DNA from: Solirubrobacteraceae bacterium
GTDB taxonomy: Bacteria; Actinomycetota; Thermoleophilia; Solirubrobacterales; Solirubrobacteraceae
DNA length: 64,000 bases
NCBI GenBank assembly: GCA_031177685.1
Contig: JAPSGI010000002.1
Location: 62,001 to 126,000, forward strand
Direction of reading: 5' to 3'
Both the position numbers and the translations under genes were made by a program. Positions within the stretch are counted from its first letter, which is position 1; each line of letters opens with the position of its first letter. The notes beneath the pieces are model-generated. The model searched no databases, was not told the DNA's origin, and saw only the letters and a list, made by a program, of their open reading frames with translations. Below are positions 25,801 through 32,885 of the stretch, in pieces.

Positions 25801-27654
25801 GACTGTCCCACCATTCGCGGCACCGACTGGGTCTGGGGCATGAACTGGCTGCTCGCAGCCACCAACAACGGCACCCGCATCGAGGAATTCGGCCCCTCCG
25901 TCCGCAAGCGCACATGGACCCCCAAGCAGACCAACGGCACCGTCAACGACATCGTCTACCACAAGCGCGAAGAGCGTCTGGAAGCCTCAGGCAACCTCAT
26001 GCGCAGCGACTGGATCAACCACGACCAACAGCTGGTCTATATCGTCAGCGACGCCGACATCTACGTCCTCGGCTCCCAGGGCGAGCACTGGTATGAGCAG
26101 GCACGCACTTTCGCGTACCTCGAAGTTTTCGTGAATGACACAAAGGTCCCATTCTCAGTTGACGGGGTGCCGTCAGACGTCAATCGCCGCTCAACGGACC
26201 CAGCGGGCACGCTCACGCTAAATACACACGACATCAGGAGTGGCCCTGCGCACAGCCTCAAGGTAATAGCGACTCTCGAGGATGGACGTGAGTTATTTGC
26301 CGCGAATACTGACCTCCGCATCGATCACTCCGGTCCGGTCGGCAGCATGAGCAAGCTGCCTTACGCGGTGCGCGGTTCTGTGACGCTCATGGGTGAGATC
26401 CAAGACCAGCACAGCGGACCGCTTCGGTGGTCTCCCGAAGCGTCTATGAACGGGGCACCGGCGTGGAGCGAGTTGTGCCGTGTTGATCAGCCGGGTCCCT
26501 TTTCATGCGAGTGGGACACCAGAAACCTTGCCGACGGGAGTTACGCTCTGCGAGCTCGTCTGCTCGATGTTATGACCGATCAGCATGAAAACGTAGCGTG
26601 GTCGGCCGAACAGACAACTATTGTCGACAATACGCCGCCCGACTTGCACCTCACTGGAACCCTGATGGACGCTGGCACGTTCCCACTGGAGCACGGCCAG
26701 CCGGAGTCGCTCGAAGTCTCCGTGAGCGATCCCGCCTCTGGCGCTACCGAGCTGACAATCCTCGTCGACGGAGTTCCCCGAGACGGTGTGGAGACGCCGT
26801 GCCCGTCCGGTGGCTGCTCCTTGCAACGGTCATTTACGCTCTTCCCAGAGCACTATCCCGATGGTGTGCACCGGATAGAGGTCCACGGGCGCGATGGTGC
26901 CGGTAATCAGGCTGTTCGGGGCTTCGATTTCGATGTCGAAATGCCACCTCCACCTGACCCGGAGTCCGCCGAGGATGGCGATGAGGAAATGTCGAGCGCG
27001 TCCGCGGCAAACGCTGGAGCCCTTGACACGTCCTTACGGCTGGGAGTAGATCCGAATGCGGCGACGACAGAGGAATATCTGGCGTGCACGCCGGCCGACG
27101 CGCCGACCAATTTCCAGACCTACTCCCTTGGGCCGCTGTTCGAGGCCCTGCCCGTAACTGCGGTGACCCGTCAGTGCGACCTTCCCTTCCCTGGCGAAGC
27201 AACGCGCAGCAATGACGTTACTTATATCTACGGCACATGCGACTGGGTCCCAGCGTTGGACGACCCGAGCGACCCAGGCGGCTGCTTCCCACCCATTGCC
27301 GTCCAGACTATGCCCGCGTGCGAGACGAACCTTGCGTCGTACTCGGATGGCCCGGGTGTGCCCCCGGAGTACGAGGAGCTGCTCATTCGAGGTGTCCCGG
27401 CGGCCGCGTTCGAGGATGGGCTTCGCCTCGAACTGTATGCCGGCGGAGCGACCATAGTGGTATACGGTGACGATCCCGCGCAGGTCCGAAGAGCGGCCGA
27501 CGAGCTGCAAGCCGAGCCCAGCGGCGAGCCGCCGGACGCCCCTCGCAGTGGCGGCCTTCTTGCCTCTCAGCAGCTGCCCCCACCCGCGTCAGGAGCCATG
27601 CACGGCATGCTCAGCTGTACTGAACAGCTACTACTTCCGGAAGGAACTGGATGA
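22873..27654 (+). CDS. Giant secreted multidomain surface protein (1593 aa)
   Basis: A TTG start gives an N-terminal signal segment (VTCAVATVLALGALIVPAVAGA). Residues about 60-340 are a beta-rich region with DADVAYPLALDP-like text that, as I recall, resembles N-termini of RHS-type giants of related bacteria; no RHS/YD repeats follow. Residues 345-480 are Trp/Tyr/Gly-rich. Two Ig-like repeats share S/TGTL-D, ILVDGVP- and AVTVLVTDHTGN-like text at residues about 616-715 and 1255-1355. Between them, residues about 770-1060 look like an NHL-type propeller. Residues about 1413-1567 are an unnamed Cys-containing domain also present in the lipoprotein at 29491-30054. Base composition changes inside the gene near 26.09 kb, suggesting a swapped C-terminal part. 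Its stop overlaps the next start (ATGA). Confidence 0.75.
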   Translation: MTLRDSGHAVTCAVATVLALGALIVPAVAGAQESAGPMGAPAPAGASPGDGPDAGAIGEAAREGEERRRARREWLGSDEAREERVRSRRRHRGIGAGESRALLLGTFGWLLDGLSGESAGLARDGRFIEFFDDYTARVRTEGGPKLLRSWLPLRVTDANGYKQPVDLTLREHAGGFGAVMPLVPATLPARLGEPIRFGSEGLAVRVEAAASSVAAGRSGPSTLFYANADTDTDVVLVPVTTGIEVLWQLRSEESPETFSLRFDLPEGAELRRSSTGAVDVVRGSDTLGSLRPPQVVDAQGEPVAASSAVQGDRVVFSIAHRGADVAYPLALDPVMEDHRAWYWGGASGMWDWGFGGNSGIKMAGYYSCWWGNPCFSQSGFGLHVLASDNNYSYGENGFFQYTAPGQTGYISRAEFSNMAFQWAGQCCANAASWDGLWDPSRGWVGYRDVNYQYWYRADTFTGAPGTRSASFGEVFLGSGRRTPVTVAYLGSVLMYLDDPEAPSVGLAGDNRPGAGTGGWMREGAISIATTSSDAGLGLRRSGLASSSSLPSDATQRTLVCWGSKALPCPGTLADSWSVPVTSLPEGVSAISAYAEDVLGKRTTRTLAPARVDRNAPTIALSGTLYDHRDRPLDEAESYGLRVRAQEASCTTDGQRSGVASIEIRVDGVPKGTYSQATVGRCLYEIDWTYRPADYSPGEHAVTVLVTDHTGNRRVRHLRPLYVAPSTSADAGETIDGLAAAAGLGDEDIEAIKSPRPELSPEWRGTVFPDKGYFGSGFTQPRVAVGGGRIYVAAGNAGVKSFDLREPSMTAPTTITTTPAPGGIAYYRDELYVARERHIDVYNPANLQAPPRQIGAAPCGTGTTCDSTGLGLKRPQGLDAAWGKLFVADDATDANADITRVYATDTGIPLGLSANGDPAPSFRDVSVAPDQNLYFDGKRASTWLVGAGIPWLNTGPLLDGYEPDTAPPTSAADADWCDCPTIRGTDWVWGMNWLLAATNNGTRIEEFGPSVRKRTWTPKQTNGTVNDIVYHKREERLEASGNLMRSDWINHDQQLVYIVSDADIYVLGSQGEHWYEQARTFAYLEVFVNDTKVPFSVDGVPSDVNRRSTDPAGTLTLNTHDIRSGPAHSLKVIATLEDGRELFAANTDLRIDHSGPVGSMSKLPYAVRGSVTLMGEIQDQHSGPLRWSPEASMNGAPAWSELCRVDQPGPFSCEWDTRNLADGSYALRARLLDVMTDQHENVAWSAEQTTIVDNTPPDLHLTGTLMDAGTFPLEHGQPESLEVSVSDPASGATELTILVDGVPRDGVETPCPSGGCSLQRSFTLFPEHYPDGVHRIEVHGRDGAGNQAVRGFDFDVEMPPPPDPESAEDGDEEMSSASAANAGALDTSLRLGVDPNAATTEEYLACTPADAPTNFQTYSLGPLFEALPVTAVTRQCDLPFPGEATRSNDVTYIYGTCDWVPALDDPSDPGGCFPPIAVQTMPACETNLASYSDGPGVPPEYEELLIRGVPAAAFEDGLRLELYAGGATIVVYGDDPAQVRRAADELQAEPSGEPPDAPRSGGLLASQQLPPPASGAMHGMLSCTEQLLLPEGTG

Positions 27655-28325
27655 CCGTTCGCAACTGGCCTTCACTTCGCGGGGCCGTCTGTAGAGGCGG
27701 TTTGGCAAGTATTTTCATCGTGATGCTCTTTACCTTGAATGCGAATGCTCATTGGGAAAGGGCTAGGTACACCTACAACGCACCCTCGAACGGTAACAGC
27801 GGCTGCACCAGGGGCATTGACCCGATTACTGTCCTGTTCCGCGGATACACGGCTACGTTCAAGCGCGTAAAGTCGCACATCAAGTATCACAGTTGGGGCG
27901 GCAACGAGGGTGGGTCGAAGCAAGCCATCCTCGACCATGGCTTGTGCTTTACGCAGCAAGGGCAGCTCGCGAGTGGGCGAGGGACGCGGTACCATGTGCG
28001 ACTCTGGACGATGGCCCATGGAGACAACGCGGGCCGAATAGCCACTGTTGGCGACGCACATTACGAGCGCCTGACGGACTGCGGACACGCCGTGCCTGGG
28101 CGGATGGAGTACGGGGGCAGCGGCTTCGATGCAGCTCGGCGTCGCATGGTGAGACTGTTTTCAAGCGGCGTAGGCGGCGAGTTCCCGGAGATGCACCGCG
28201 AGCGCTTTCGACATCCAATCACTCACCACAACTGGGGTAACCGGCGGCCGATGTATCAGTGCAACGGGGTGCCAGCCAAGAGCAACGGCGACGTCGCGAT
28301 CATCGGGATGGACCGCCCACGCTGA
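27651..28325 (+). CDS. Secreted protein of unknown family, partner of the giant gene
   Basis: 224 residues. An N-terminal hydrophobic segment (GGLASIFIVMLFTLNANA) is a signal peptide. The mature part has many His, Trp and Tyr residues: HIKYHSWGGNEGG, RYHVRLWTMAHGDN, VGDAHYERLTDCGH and HPITHHNWGN; four cysteines could form two disulfides. Clustered histidines might bind metal or form a hydrolase site, but I do not recognise a family. Both ends overlap neighbours, by ATGA upstream and TGATG downstream, so it is translated with the giant protein and the lipoprotein. GC is markedly below the window average. Confidence 0.75.
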   Translation: MTVRNWPSLRGAVCRGGLASIFIVMLFTLNANAHWERARYTYNAPSNGNSGCTRGIDPITVLFRGYTATFKRVKSHIKYHSWGGNEGGSKQAILDHGLCFTQQGQLASGRGTRYHVRLWTMAHGDNAGRIATVGDAHYERLTDCGHAVPGRMEYGGSGFDAARRRMVRLFSSGVGGEFPEMHRERFRHPITHHNWGNRRPMYQCNGVPAKSNGDVAIIGMDRPR

Positions 28326-29437
28326 TGTCGTGCGAAAACTACGCTTTGAGTCTGCGGGAACTCGCTTTCGTCTGCTCCCTAATGGTCACGGTATTTACGG
28401 TCGCGTGCTCGAGCGACGGCCCGCAGCCGGATACAGATAGGCCGCGCGATGTCGCACAGGGTCCGCAGCCGCGGCTCGCGGTGTTCGCCGTAACCCCAGG
28501 GTATGACATCGCGACGGTTGACGCGAGTGGGCGCCGGATGAGGATTCTGACCGGCGAATCTAAGCCGGAGAGCATCATTCCGCAGCTGTTCACCCGGCTC
28601 ACTTGGTCGCCGAACGGCCGCAGGGTGGCTTTCGCCGGCGTGCGTAGGCGGACAGATCGCTCAGGCAACCGCGCGGACATCTACACGATAAGCCACGAGG
28701 GCGGAGAGTCCCACCGGGTTACGCGGCTGGGCGACGCGGTCGATCCCGCTTGGTCGCCTGATGGGCGAAGCATCGTCTTCACGCGGCTTCAGGCGCGCCC
28801 CGAAGGCGACTTGCTGGAGGTGGCGGGGTCGCTGTGGGCGATAAGCCCACGCGGCGGCGATCTGCGTCGCATTACGCCGACCGTGCGCGGGAGCACTGAC
28901 ACTGCCGGCTCGTTCACGCCCGACGGCACGCGCCTGCTGTTTGCACGTGCGACGTGCGAGCCCGTCGACGGCGACAGTTGTGGACGGCGGTCATCGGTAG
29001 TCATGATCAGCCGTGCGGACGGATCTGACGAGCGCAAGCTCGTGGAGCGGGCCGCTGACCCGGTGGTCTCGCCGAACGGCACTCGGCTCGCCTTCGTGAG
29101 CGACCGTGACGGTAACGGTGCGTTGACCTACGCCGACCGGGTGGTTCCCGCCAACGAGCTGTATGTCGCCGATCTCGACGGGACTGATCCGCGGCGCCTC
29201 ACGCGGACCGATGGGAAGAACGAGGCCGCGCCATCGTGGCTGCCGGGCGGTGCGCGCATCGCTTTTCAACGTGGAGTTGCTTTCGACAATGCGCAGGCGA
29301 CGGGTGTGTACCAGGTCAACGCGGACGGGACATGCGAGCTCGAGATCCTCTCGGGATTGCGCCGCCAGCGCTGGTACGCCAGTCCAGCATGGAGGCCCGG
29401 CGTAAGCCGGCGCGGTGAAGGGCGGCTGAGATGCTAA
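28325..29437 (+). CDS. TolB-like beta-propeller (PD40) lipoprotein
   Basis: 370 residues from the ATG at 28325, which overlaps the stop before it (TGATG). The signal segment ends VFTVACSSD; the cysteine suggests a lipoprotein, although Thr at -3 is not canonical. The rest has WD40-like PD40 repeats: LTWSPNGRRVAFAG, PAWSPDGRSIVFTR, SFTPDGTRLLFARA, VVSPNGTRLAFVSDRDGN and PSWLPGGARIAFQ. Such propellers bind partners at the cell surface. It is the last gene of the islet operon and ends 26 bases before the second accD-tail repeat. Role presumably tied to the giant protein. Confidence 0.85.
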   Translation: MSCENYALSLRELAFVCSLMVTVFTVACSSDGPQPDTDRPRDVAQGPQPRLAVFAVTPGYDIATVDASGRRMRILTGESKPESIIPQLFTRLTWSPNGRRVAFAGVRRRTDRSGNRADIYTISHEGGESHRVTRLGDAVDPAWSPDGRSIVFTRLQARPEGDLLEVAGSLWAISPRGGDLRRITPTVRGSTDTAGSFTPDGTRLLFARATCEPVDGDSCGRRSSVVMISRADGSDERKLVERAADPVVSPNGTRLAFVSDRDGNGALTYADRVVPANELYVADLDGTDPRRLTRTDGKNEAAPSWLPGGARIAFQRGVAFDNAQATGVYQVNADGTCELEILSGLRRQRWYASPAWRPGVSRRGEGRLRC

Positions 29438-29463
29438 TCGCCACGTGATTTCCACCGATGGCG

Positions 29464-29489
29464 GCAAGCACGGCGTCATGCCGTTGTGA
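29464..29489 (+). repeat. Direct repeat copy 2: remnant of an accD 3' end
   Basis: Same 20-base core as 22773-22792, then one mismatch (T for G) and TGTGA. It still reads KHGVMPL-stop, and a TCCACC string also found in the accD tail lies 10 bases upstream. It marks the right boundary of the low-GC islet. Confidence 0.8.
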
Positions 29490-29490
29490 C

Positions 29491-30054
29491 GTGAGCTCGT
29501 TCCGGATCTTGGGTGTCGCCGTCGCCGTCGCGGTGCTCTGGGGCGGCTGCGGTCCGGAGAAGATCCCGCCGCTCCAAGACGACCTCGGGCCCGCCAAGCG
29601 CTTCCGGCCGTTCACGGTATTCCACGCTGGCATGACTTTCGCCGGCCTGCCGATGTCGAGCGACGGGAGCTACGACGTTCGTGACTACCACCGCGGCGAC
29701 CCCGTCACATTCAGTTACGGACAGTGCACACCCTCGGGGGAGCACCAAAACTGCAATCCGCCGGTTGTCATCGCAAACTACCCGGTCTGCCGTTTCCCCG
29801 TGCCGAAGCCGTCTCCTCGCTCGACGAACATCATCCGCGGGGTTCGCGTCGACGTGTACTACGACTACGGGGTCTTCGATTCCGTGGAGATCCGTACCGG
29901 CAAGACCGCGGTGGTGATCCACGCCGAAGACCCGAGGGAGGCGCTGCGCATCGTCCGCCGGCTGCGTGCGGCCAACACGGACCTCGGGGTTGCGGACCGG
30001 CTCCCGCCTCCGCGCAGGGTCACCCCGAAGCTGAGCAGAGCCCTGTGCGGTTGA
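29491..30054 (+). CDS. Putative lipoprotein sharing the C-terminal domain of the giant protein
   Basis: 187 residues from a GTG at 29491, chosen because it yields a clean lipoprotein signal (SSFRILGVAVAVAVLWGGC). An ATG at 29458 would run through the accD-tail repeat. The mature domain (TFAGLPMSSDGSY, PVTFSYGQC, NPPVVIANYPVCRF, IRGVRVDVYYDYG, TAVVIHAEDPREALRIVRRLRA) aligns along its length with the end of the 1593-residue protein (VTYIYGTC, FPPIAVQTMPAC, IRGVPAAAFEDG, TIVVYGDDPAQVRRAADELQA), keeping three cysteines. Unnamed domain, probably extracytoplasmic. It could be an anchor, a decoy or an older paralog of the islet protein's tail. Confidence 0.75.
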   Translation: MSSFRILGVAVAVAVLWGGCGPEKIPPLQDDLGPAKRFRPFTVFHAGMTFAGLPMSSDGSYDVRDYHRGDPVTFSYGQCTPSGEHQNCNPPVVIANYPVCRFPVPKPSPRSTNIIRGVRVDVYYDYGVFDSVEIRTGKTAVVIHAEDPREALRIVRRLRAANTDLGVADRLPPPRRVTPKLSRALCG

Positions 30055-30085
30055 GCAGGGTGGTCCGTGCGGCGAGTAGAGTGGG

Positions 30086-30109
30086 CGGTAGCACTTCCCA
30101 CTTCCCACG
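30086..30109 (+). promoter_or_regulatory. CACTTCCYACTTCCC box upstream of the BKACE operon
   Basis: CGGTAGCACTTCCCACTTCC continues to 30109 and matches 17276-17299 at 21 of 24 positions. GTGGG (30081-30085) and CCCAC form partial symmetry. It ends 8 bases before the BKACE ATG. TAGCAC within it might also act as a -10. Confidence 0.5.
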
Positions 30110-30117
30110 GAGCCGCC

Positions 30118-31026
30118 ATGAGCCTCGACGATCCGGTCGTCATCACCTGCTCGATCTCCGGTGCGATCGCGAATCGCGAGCAGTGCCCGGCGATCCCGTA
30201 TACGCCGGAGGAGTACGCCGCGGAGGCGCGGCGGGCGGTGGACGAGGGGGCGGCGATGCTCCACATCCACGCGCGCACGCCGGATGGGACGCCGTCGTAC
30301 GAGGTCGAGGACTTCCGGGCGATCACGGCGGCAATCCTCGACGCGGTGGACGACGTGATCGTCAACTACTCCACAGGTGCGATCGGGGTCCCGCTGGAGA
30401 AGCGCATCGCCTACCTGCGCGAGCTGCGGCCCGAGATCGGCGCGCTGAACATGGGCTCGATGAACTACGCGAAGTACTCGGCGCGGCGCAAGGACTTCGT
30501 GTTCGCGACGGTGTTCGAGAACTCGTTCGAGACGATCACCACGCTGACCAAGGCGATGGGCGAGCTGGGGATCAAGCCCGAGCACGAGTGCTTCGACTCC
30601 GGCCACGTCGCCAACCTCGATCCGCTGCTGGACATGAGTCTGCTGGAGCCGCCGCTGCAGGTCTCCTGCGTGATGGGGGTGACCGGGGGCATCCGTCCCA
30701 GCGCCAAGAACCTCGCCCACATGGCCGAGCAGATCCCCGACGTGCCGCACGAGTGGGGCGTGATCGGGATCTCGCGCCGCCAGTGGGAGCTGGTGGCCGC
30801 GGCGCTGACGCTGGGCGGCAACGTCCGGGTGGGCCTGGAGGACAACTTCTACCTGCCCGACGGCGAGACCGCGCGCTCCAACGGCGACCTGATCGCCAAG
30901 GCGCGCCAGATGACGCAGGACGTGGGCCGGCGCCCCGCGACGGTGGCGGAGGCGCGCGCGATGCTGAGCCTGCCTGATCCGCGCGCCGCGCGCGCGGAGG
31001 TCTTCGGCGCGGGGGCGGCGGCGTGA
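30118..31026 (+). CDS. BKACE-family beta-keto acid cleavage enzyme (DUF849)
   Basis: 302 residues from the ATG at 30118. Zn-dependent TIM barrel that condenses a beta-keto acid with acetyl-CoA and splits it into acetoacetate and a new CoA ester. Motifs: ITCSISGAIAN, AAMLHIHARTPDGTPS (HxH zinc ligands near residues 47-49), VNYSTGAIG, NMGSMNYAKY, ECFDSGHV and a C-terminal RVGLEDNFYLPDG (catalytic acidic region). It overlaps the CoA-transferase gene by GTGA, forming a coupled operon with a MerR regulator. The exact beta-keto acid is unknown. Confidence 0.9.
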   Translation: MSLDDPVVITCSISGAIANREQCPAIPYTPEEYAAEARRAVDEGAAMLHIHARTPDGTPSYEVEDFRAITAAILDAVDDVIVNYSTGAIGVPLEKRIAYLRELRPEIGALNMGSMNYAKYSARRKDFVFATVFENSFETITTLTKAMGELGIKPEHECFDSGHVANLDPLLDMSLLEPPLQVSCVMGVTGGIRPSAKNLAHMAEQIPDVPHEWGVIGISRRQWELVAAALTLGGNVRVGLEDNFYLPDGETARSNGDLIAKARQMTQDVGRRPATVAEARAMLSLPDPRAARAEVFGAGAAA

Positions 31027-32249
31027 GCGGCCTGCCGCTGGAGGGCGTGCGCGTCCTCGACCTCTCGCGCCTGCTGCCCGGCGGGTTCTGCTCGCTGCTG
31101 CTGGCCGACTTCGGCGCCGAGGTGCTCAAGGTCGAGGACACCGGCGCGGGGGACTACGTCCGCTGGGCGCCGCCGCTGTACGAGGGCGCCGAGCCCAGCG
31201 CGCAGTCGGCGCTCTTCCTCGCGCTGAACCGCAACAAGCGCTCGATCCGCATCAACCTCAAGGAGCCCGACGGCCGCGATGTCCTGCTGCGACTCGCGCG
31301 CGAGTACGACGTGGTGCTCGAGTCCTTCCGCCCCGGCGTGCTCGACCGCCTCGGCGTGGGCTACGACGCCCTGCGCGAGGAGAACCCGGGGATCGTGTGT
31401 TGCGCGATCACCGGCTACGGCCAGGACGGCCCCTACACCGAACGCTCCGGGCACGACATGAACTACCTGGGCCTGGTCGGCCTGCTCGGGCTGACCGGCG
31501 AGCGCGACGGCCCGCCGATCCAGCCGGCCGGCCAGATCGCGGACGTCGGCGGCGGCGCCCTGATGGCCGCGTTCGGCATCCTGGCGGCGCTGCGCGAGCG
31601 CGACCGCTCCGGCGAGGGCCAGCTCGTCGACGTGTCGATGGCCGACGGCGCGCTGTCCTGGCTGGCCATGGTGGCGGCGCGCTACTTCGCGGAGAAGGTC
31701 GTGCCGCACCGCGGCGACCTCGAGCTGGCCGGGCGGCTCGTCTGCTACCGCCCCTATGCCTGCAAGGACGGCTGGGTGACGCTGGGCGCGCTGGAGCCGA
31801 AGTTCTGGCAGGCCTGGTGCCGCGGGGTGGGCCGCGAGGACCTGGTCGAGAAGCAGTTCGAGGCCCCGGGCTCCGAGGCGCACGCCGAAGTCGAGCGCAT
31901 CTTCGTCGGACGCACGCGCGAGGAGTGGCGCGCCTTCGCGTCCGAGCACGACTGCTGCCTGGAGCCGGTGCTCGACCTCGACGAGGCGCTGGGCTCCGAG
32001 CTGGTGCGCGCCCGCGAGATGGTGGTCACGCTCGACCAGCCCGGGACGGGCGGCGTGGAGCAGCTCGGCGTCCCGGTCAAGCTCTCGCGCACCCCGGGCG
32101 GCCCGCGCTCGCCCGGGCCGGTCCTGGGCGAGCACACCCGCGAGGTGCTCGCCGGCGCCGGCTACTCGGACTCCGAGATCGCCGCGCTGGAGCAGACCGG
32201 CGCGGTGGCGGGCCCGGCCGCGGAGGCCACCGGCTCGTTCATGGCGTGA
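31023..32249 (+). CDS. Family III CoA-transferase (CaiB/Frc type)
   Basis: 408 residues, normal length. Moves CoA between carboxylic acids. Motifs: LEGVRVLDLSRLLPGGFCSLLLADFGAEVLKVED at the N-terminus with the catalytic-type Asp in the GHDMNYLGLVGLL region, LNRNKRSIRINLK, and AAFGILAALRERDRSGEGQLVDVSMADG. The GTG start overlaps the BKACE stop (GTGA) and its stop overlaps the MerR start (TGATG). With BKACE it probably activates or recycles the CoA ester of the same acid. Confidence 0.92.
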   Translation: MSGLPLEGVRVLDLSRLLPGGFCSLLLADFGAEVLKVEDTGAGDYVRWAPPLYEGAEPSAQSALFLALNRNKRSIRINLKEPDGRDVLLRLAREYDVVLESFRPGVLDRLGVGYDALREENPGIVCCAITGYGQDGPYTERSGHDMNYLGLVGLLGLTGERDGPPIQPAGQIADVGGGALMAAFGILAALRERDRSGEGQLVDVSMADGALSWLAMVAARYFAEKVVPHRGDLELAGRLVCYRPYACKDGWVTLGALEPKFWQAWCRGVGREDLVEKQFEAPGSEAHAEVERIFVGRTREEWRAFASEHDCCLEPVLDLDEALGSELVRAREMVVTLDQPGTGGVEQLGVPVKLSRTPGGPRSPGPVLGEHTREVLAGAGYSDSEIAALEQTGAVAGPAAEATGSFMA

Positions 32250-32878
32250 TGGCCACGCCCGACGGCCTGCTCAAGATGTCCGAGCTCGCCGAGCGCTCCG
32301 GCGTGAGCGCCGGCACGATCAAGCACTACCTGCGCGAGGGACTGTTGCCCGAGCCGGTCAAGACCTCGCGCAACATGGCGTACTACCCGCCGGAGTTCGT
32401 CGAGCGCATCCGCACGATCAAGCGCCTCCAGGAGGAGCGCTTCATGCCGCTGAAGCTGATCAAGCGCGTGCTCGATGCCGACGACGGCGCGCGCATCTCG
32501 CGCGCCGAGGCGCGCCGGCGCCACGGCGTCCCCGAGGAGGTGCTCGCGCGCCTGGAGAAGCTGGAGGTGCTGACCCCGGGCGGGCGCGGCTACGACGCCG
32601 ACGACGTGGCGATCATCGAGGCCATCGCGCGCTTTCGCGCCGGGGGCTACGACGAGCAGCTCGGCTTCACGGTCTACGACACGCTGCGCTACCGCAAGGC
32701 GCTGGCCCCGCTGGTGGAGGAGGAGGTCCGCACGCTGCTGGACCGCTTAACGGGCGAGGTCGAGGTCGAGCGCGCGGCGGAGATCATCGCCGCCGGGGCC
32801 GAGCCCCTGCGCGAGCTGATCGGCGCGATGCACTCGAAGCTGCTGCTGGCCGAGCTGAGCCGCCGGCGCGCCGGCTGA
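32249..32878 (+). CDS. MerR-family transcriptional regulator
   Basis: 209 residues. The N-terminal winged helix is MerR-type: LKMSELAERSGVSAGTIKHYLREGLLPEPVKTSRNMAYY, followed by a helical stretch ERIRTIKRLQEERFMPLKLIKRVL. No Cys metal site is visible. The C-terminal half is helical and probably binds an organic ligand. Translation is coupled to the CoA-transferase gene (TGATG), so it likely controls this small catabolic operon. Confidence 0.9.
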   Translation: MATPDGLLKMSELAERSGVSAGTIKHYLREGLLPEPVKTSRNMAYYPPEFVERIRTIKRLQEERFMPLKLIKRVLDADDGARISRAEARRRHGVPEEVLARLEKLEVLTPGGRGYDADDVAIIEAIARFRAGGYDEQLGFTVYDTLRYRKALAPLVEEEVRTLLDRLTGEVEVERAAEIIAAGAEPLRELIGAMHSKLLLAELSRRRAG

Positions 32879-32885
32879 GAGCGCC

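Larger units (their letters stand above)
22799..29463. mobile_element. Putative 6.7-kb islet bounded by accD-tail direct repeats
   Basis: The segment lies between two near-identical 26-base copies of the accD 3' end. It carries only the three overlapping genes 22873-27654, 27651-28325 and 28325-29437. Hand counts of sample lines from about 26.1 to 29.4 kb give roughly 47-55% GC, against about 70-75% in neighbouring genes. No integrase, transposase or terminal inverted repeat was found, so it is not a self-mobile element as seen. It could be a recombined cassette, an integration product of an element acting in trans, or the scar of a duplicated accD end. Confidence 0.55.

Noticed and set aside
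22873-27654. RHS/YD-repeat toxin
   Set aside because: No YD repeats, no conserved RHS core motif and no small immunity-like gene after it; only the N-terminal style is reminiscent.
22799-29463. Insertion sequence or composite transposon
   Set aside because: No transposase, no terminal inverted repeats; the flanking repeat is a gene end, not a short target duplication.
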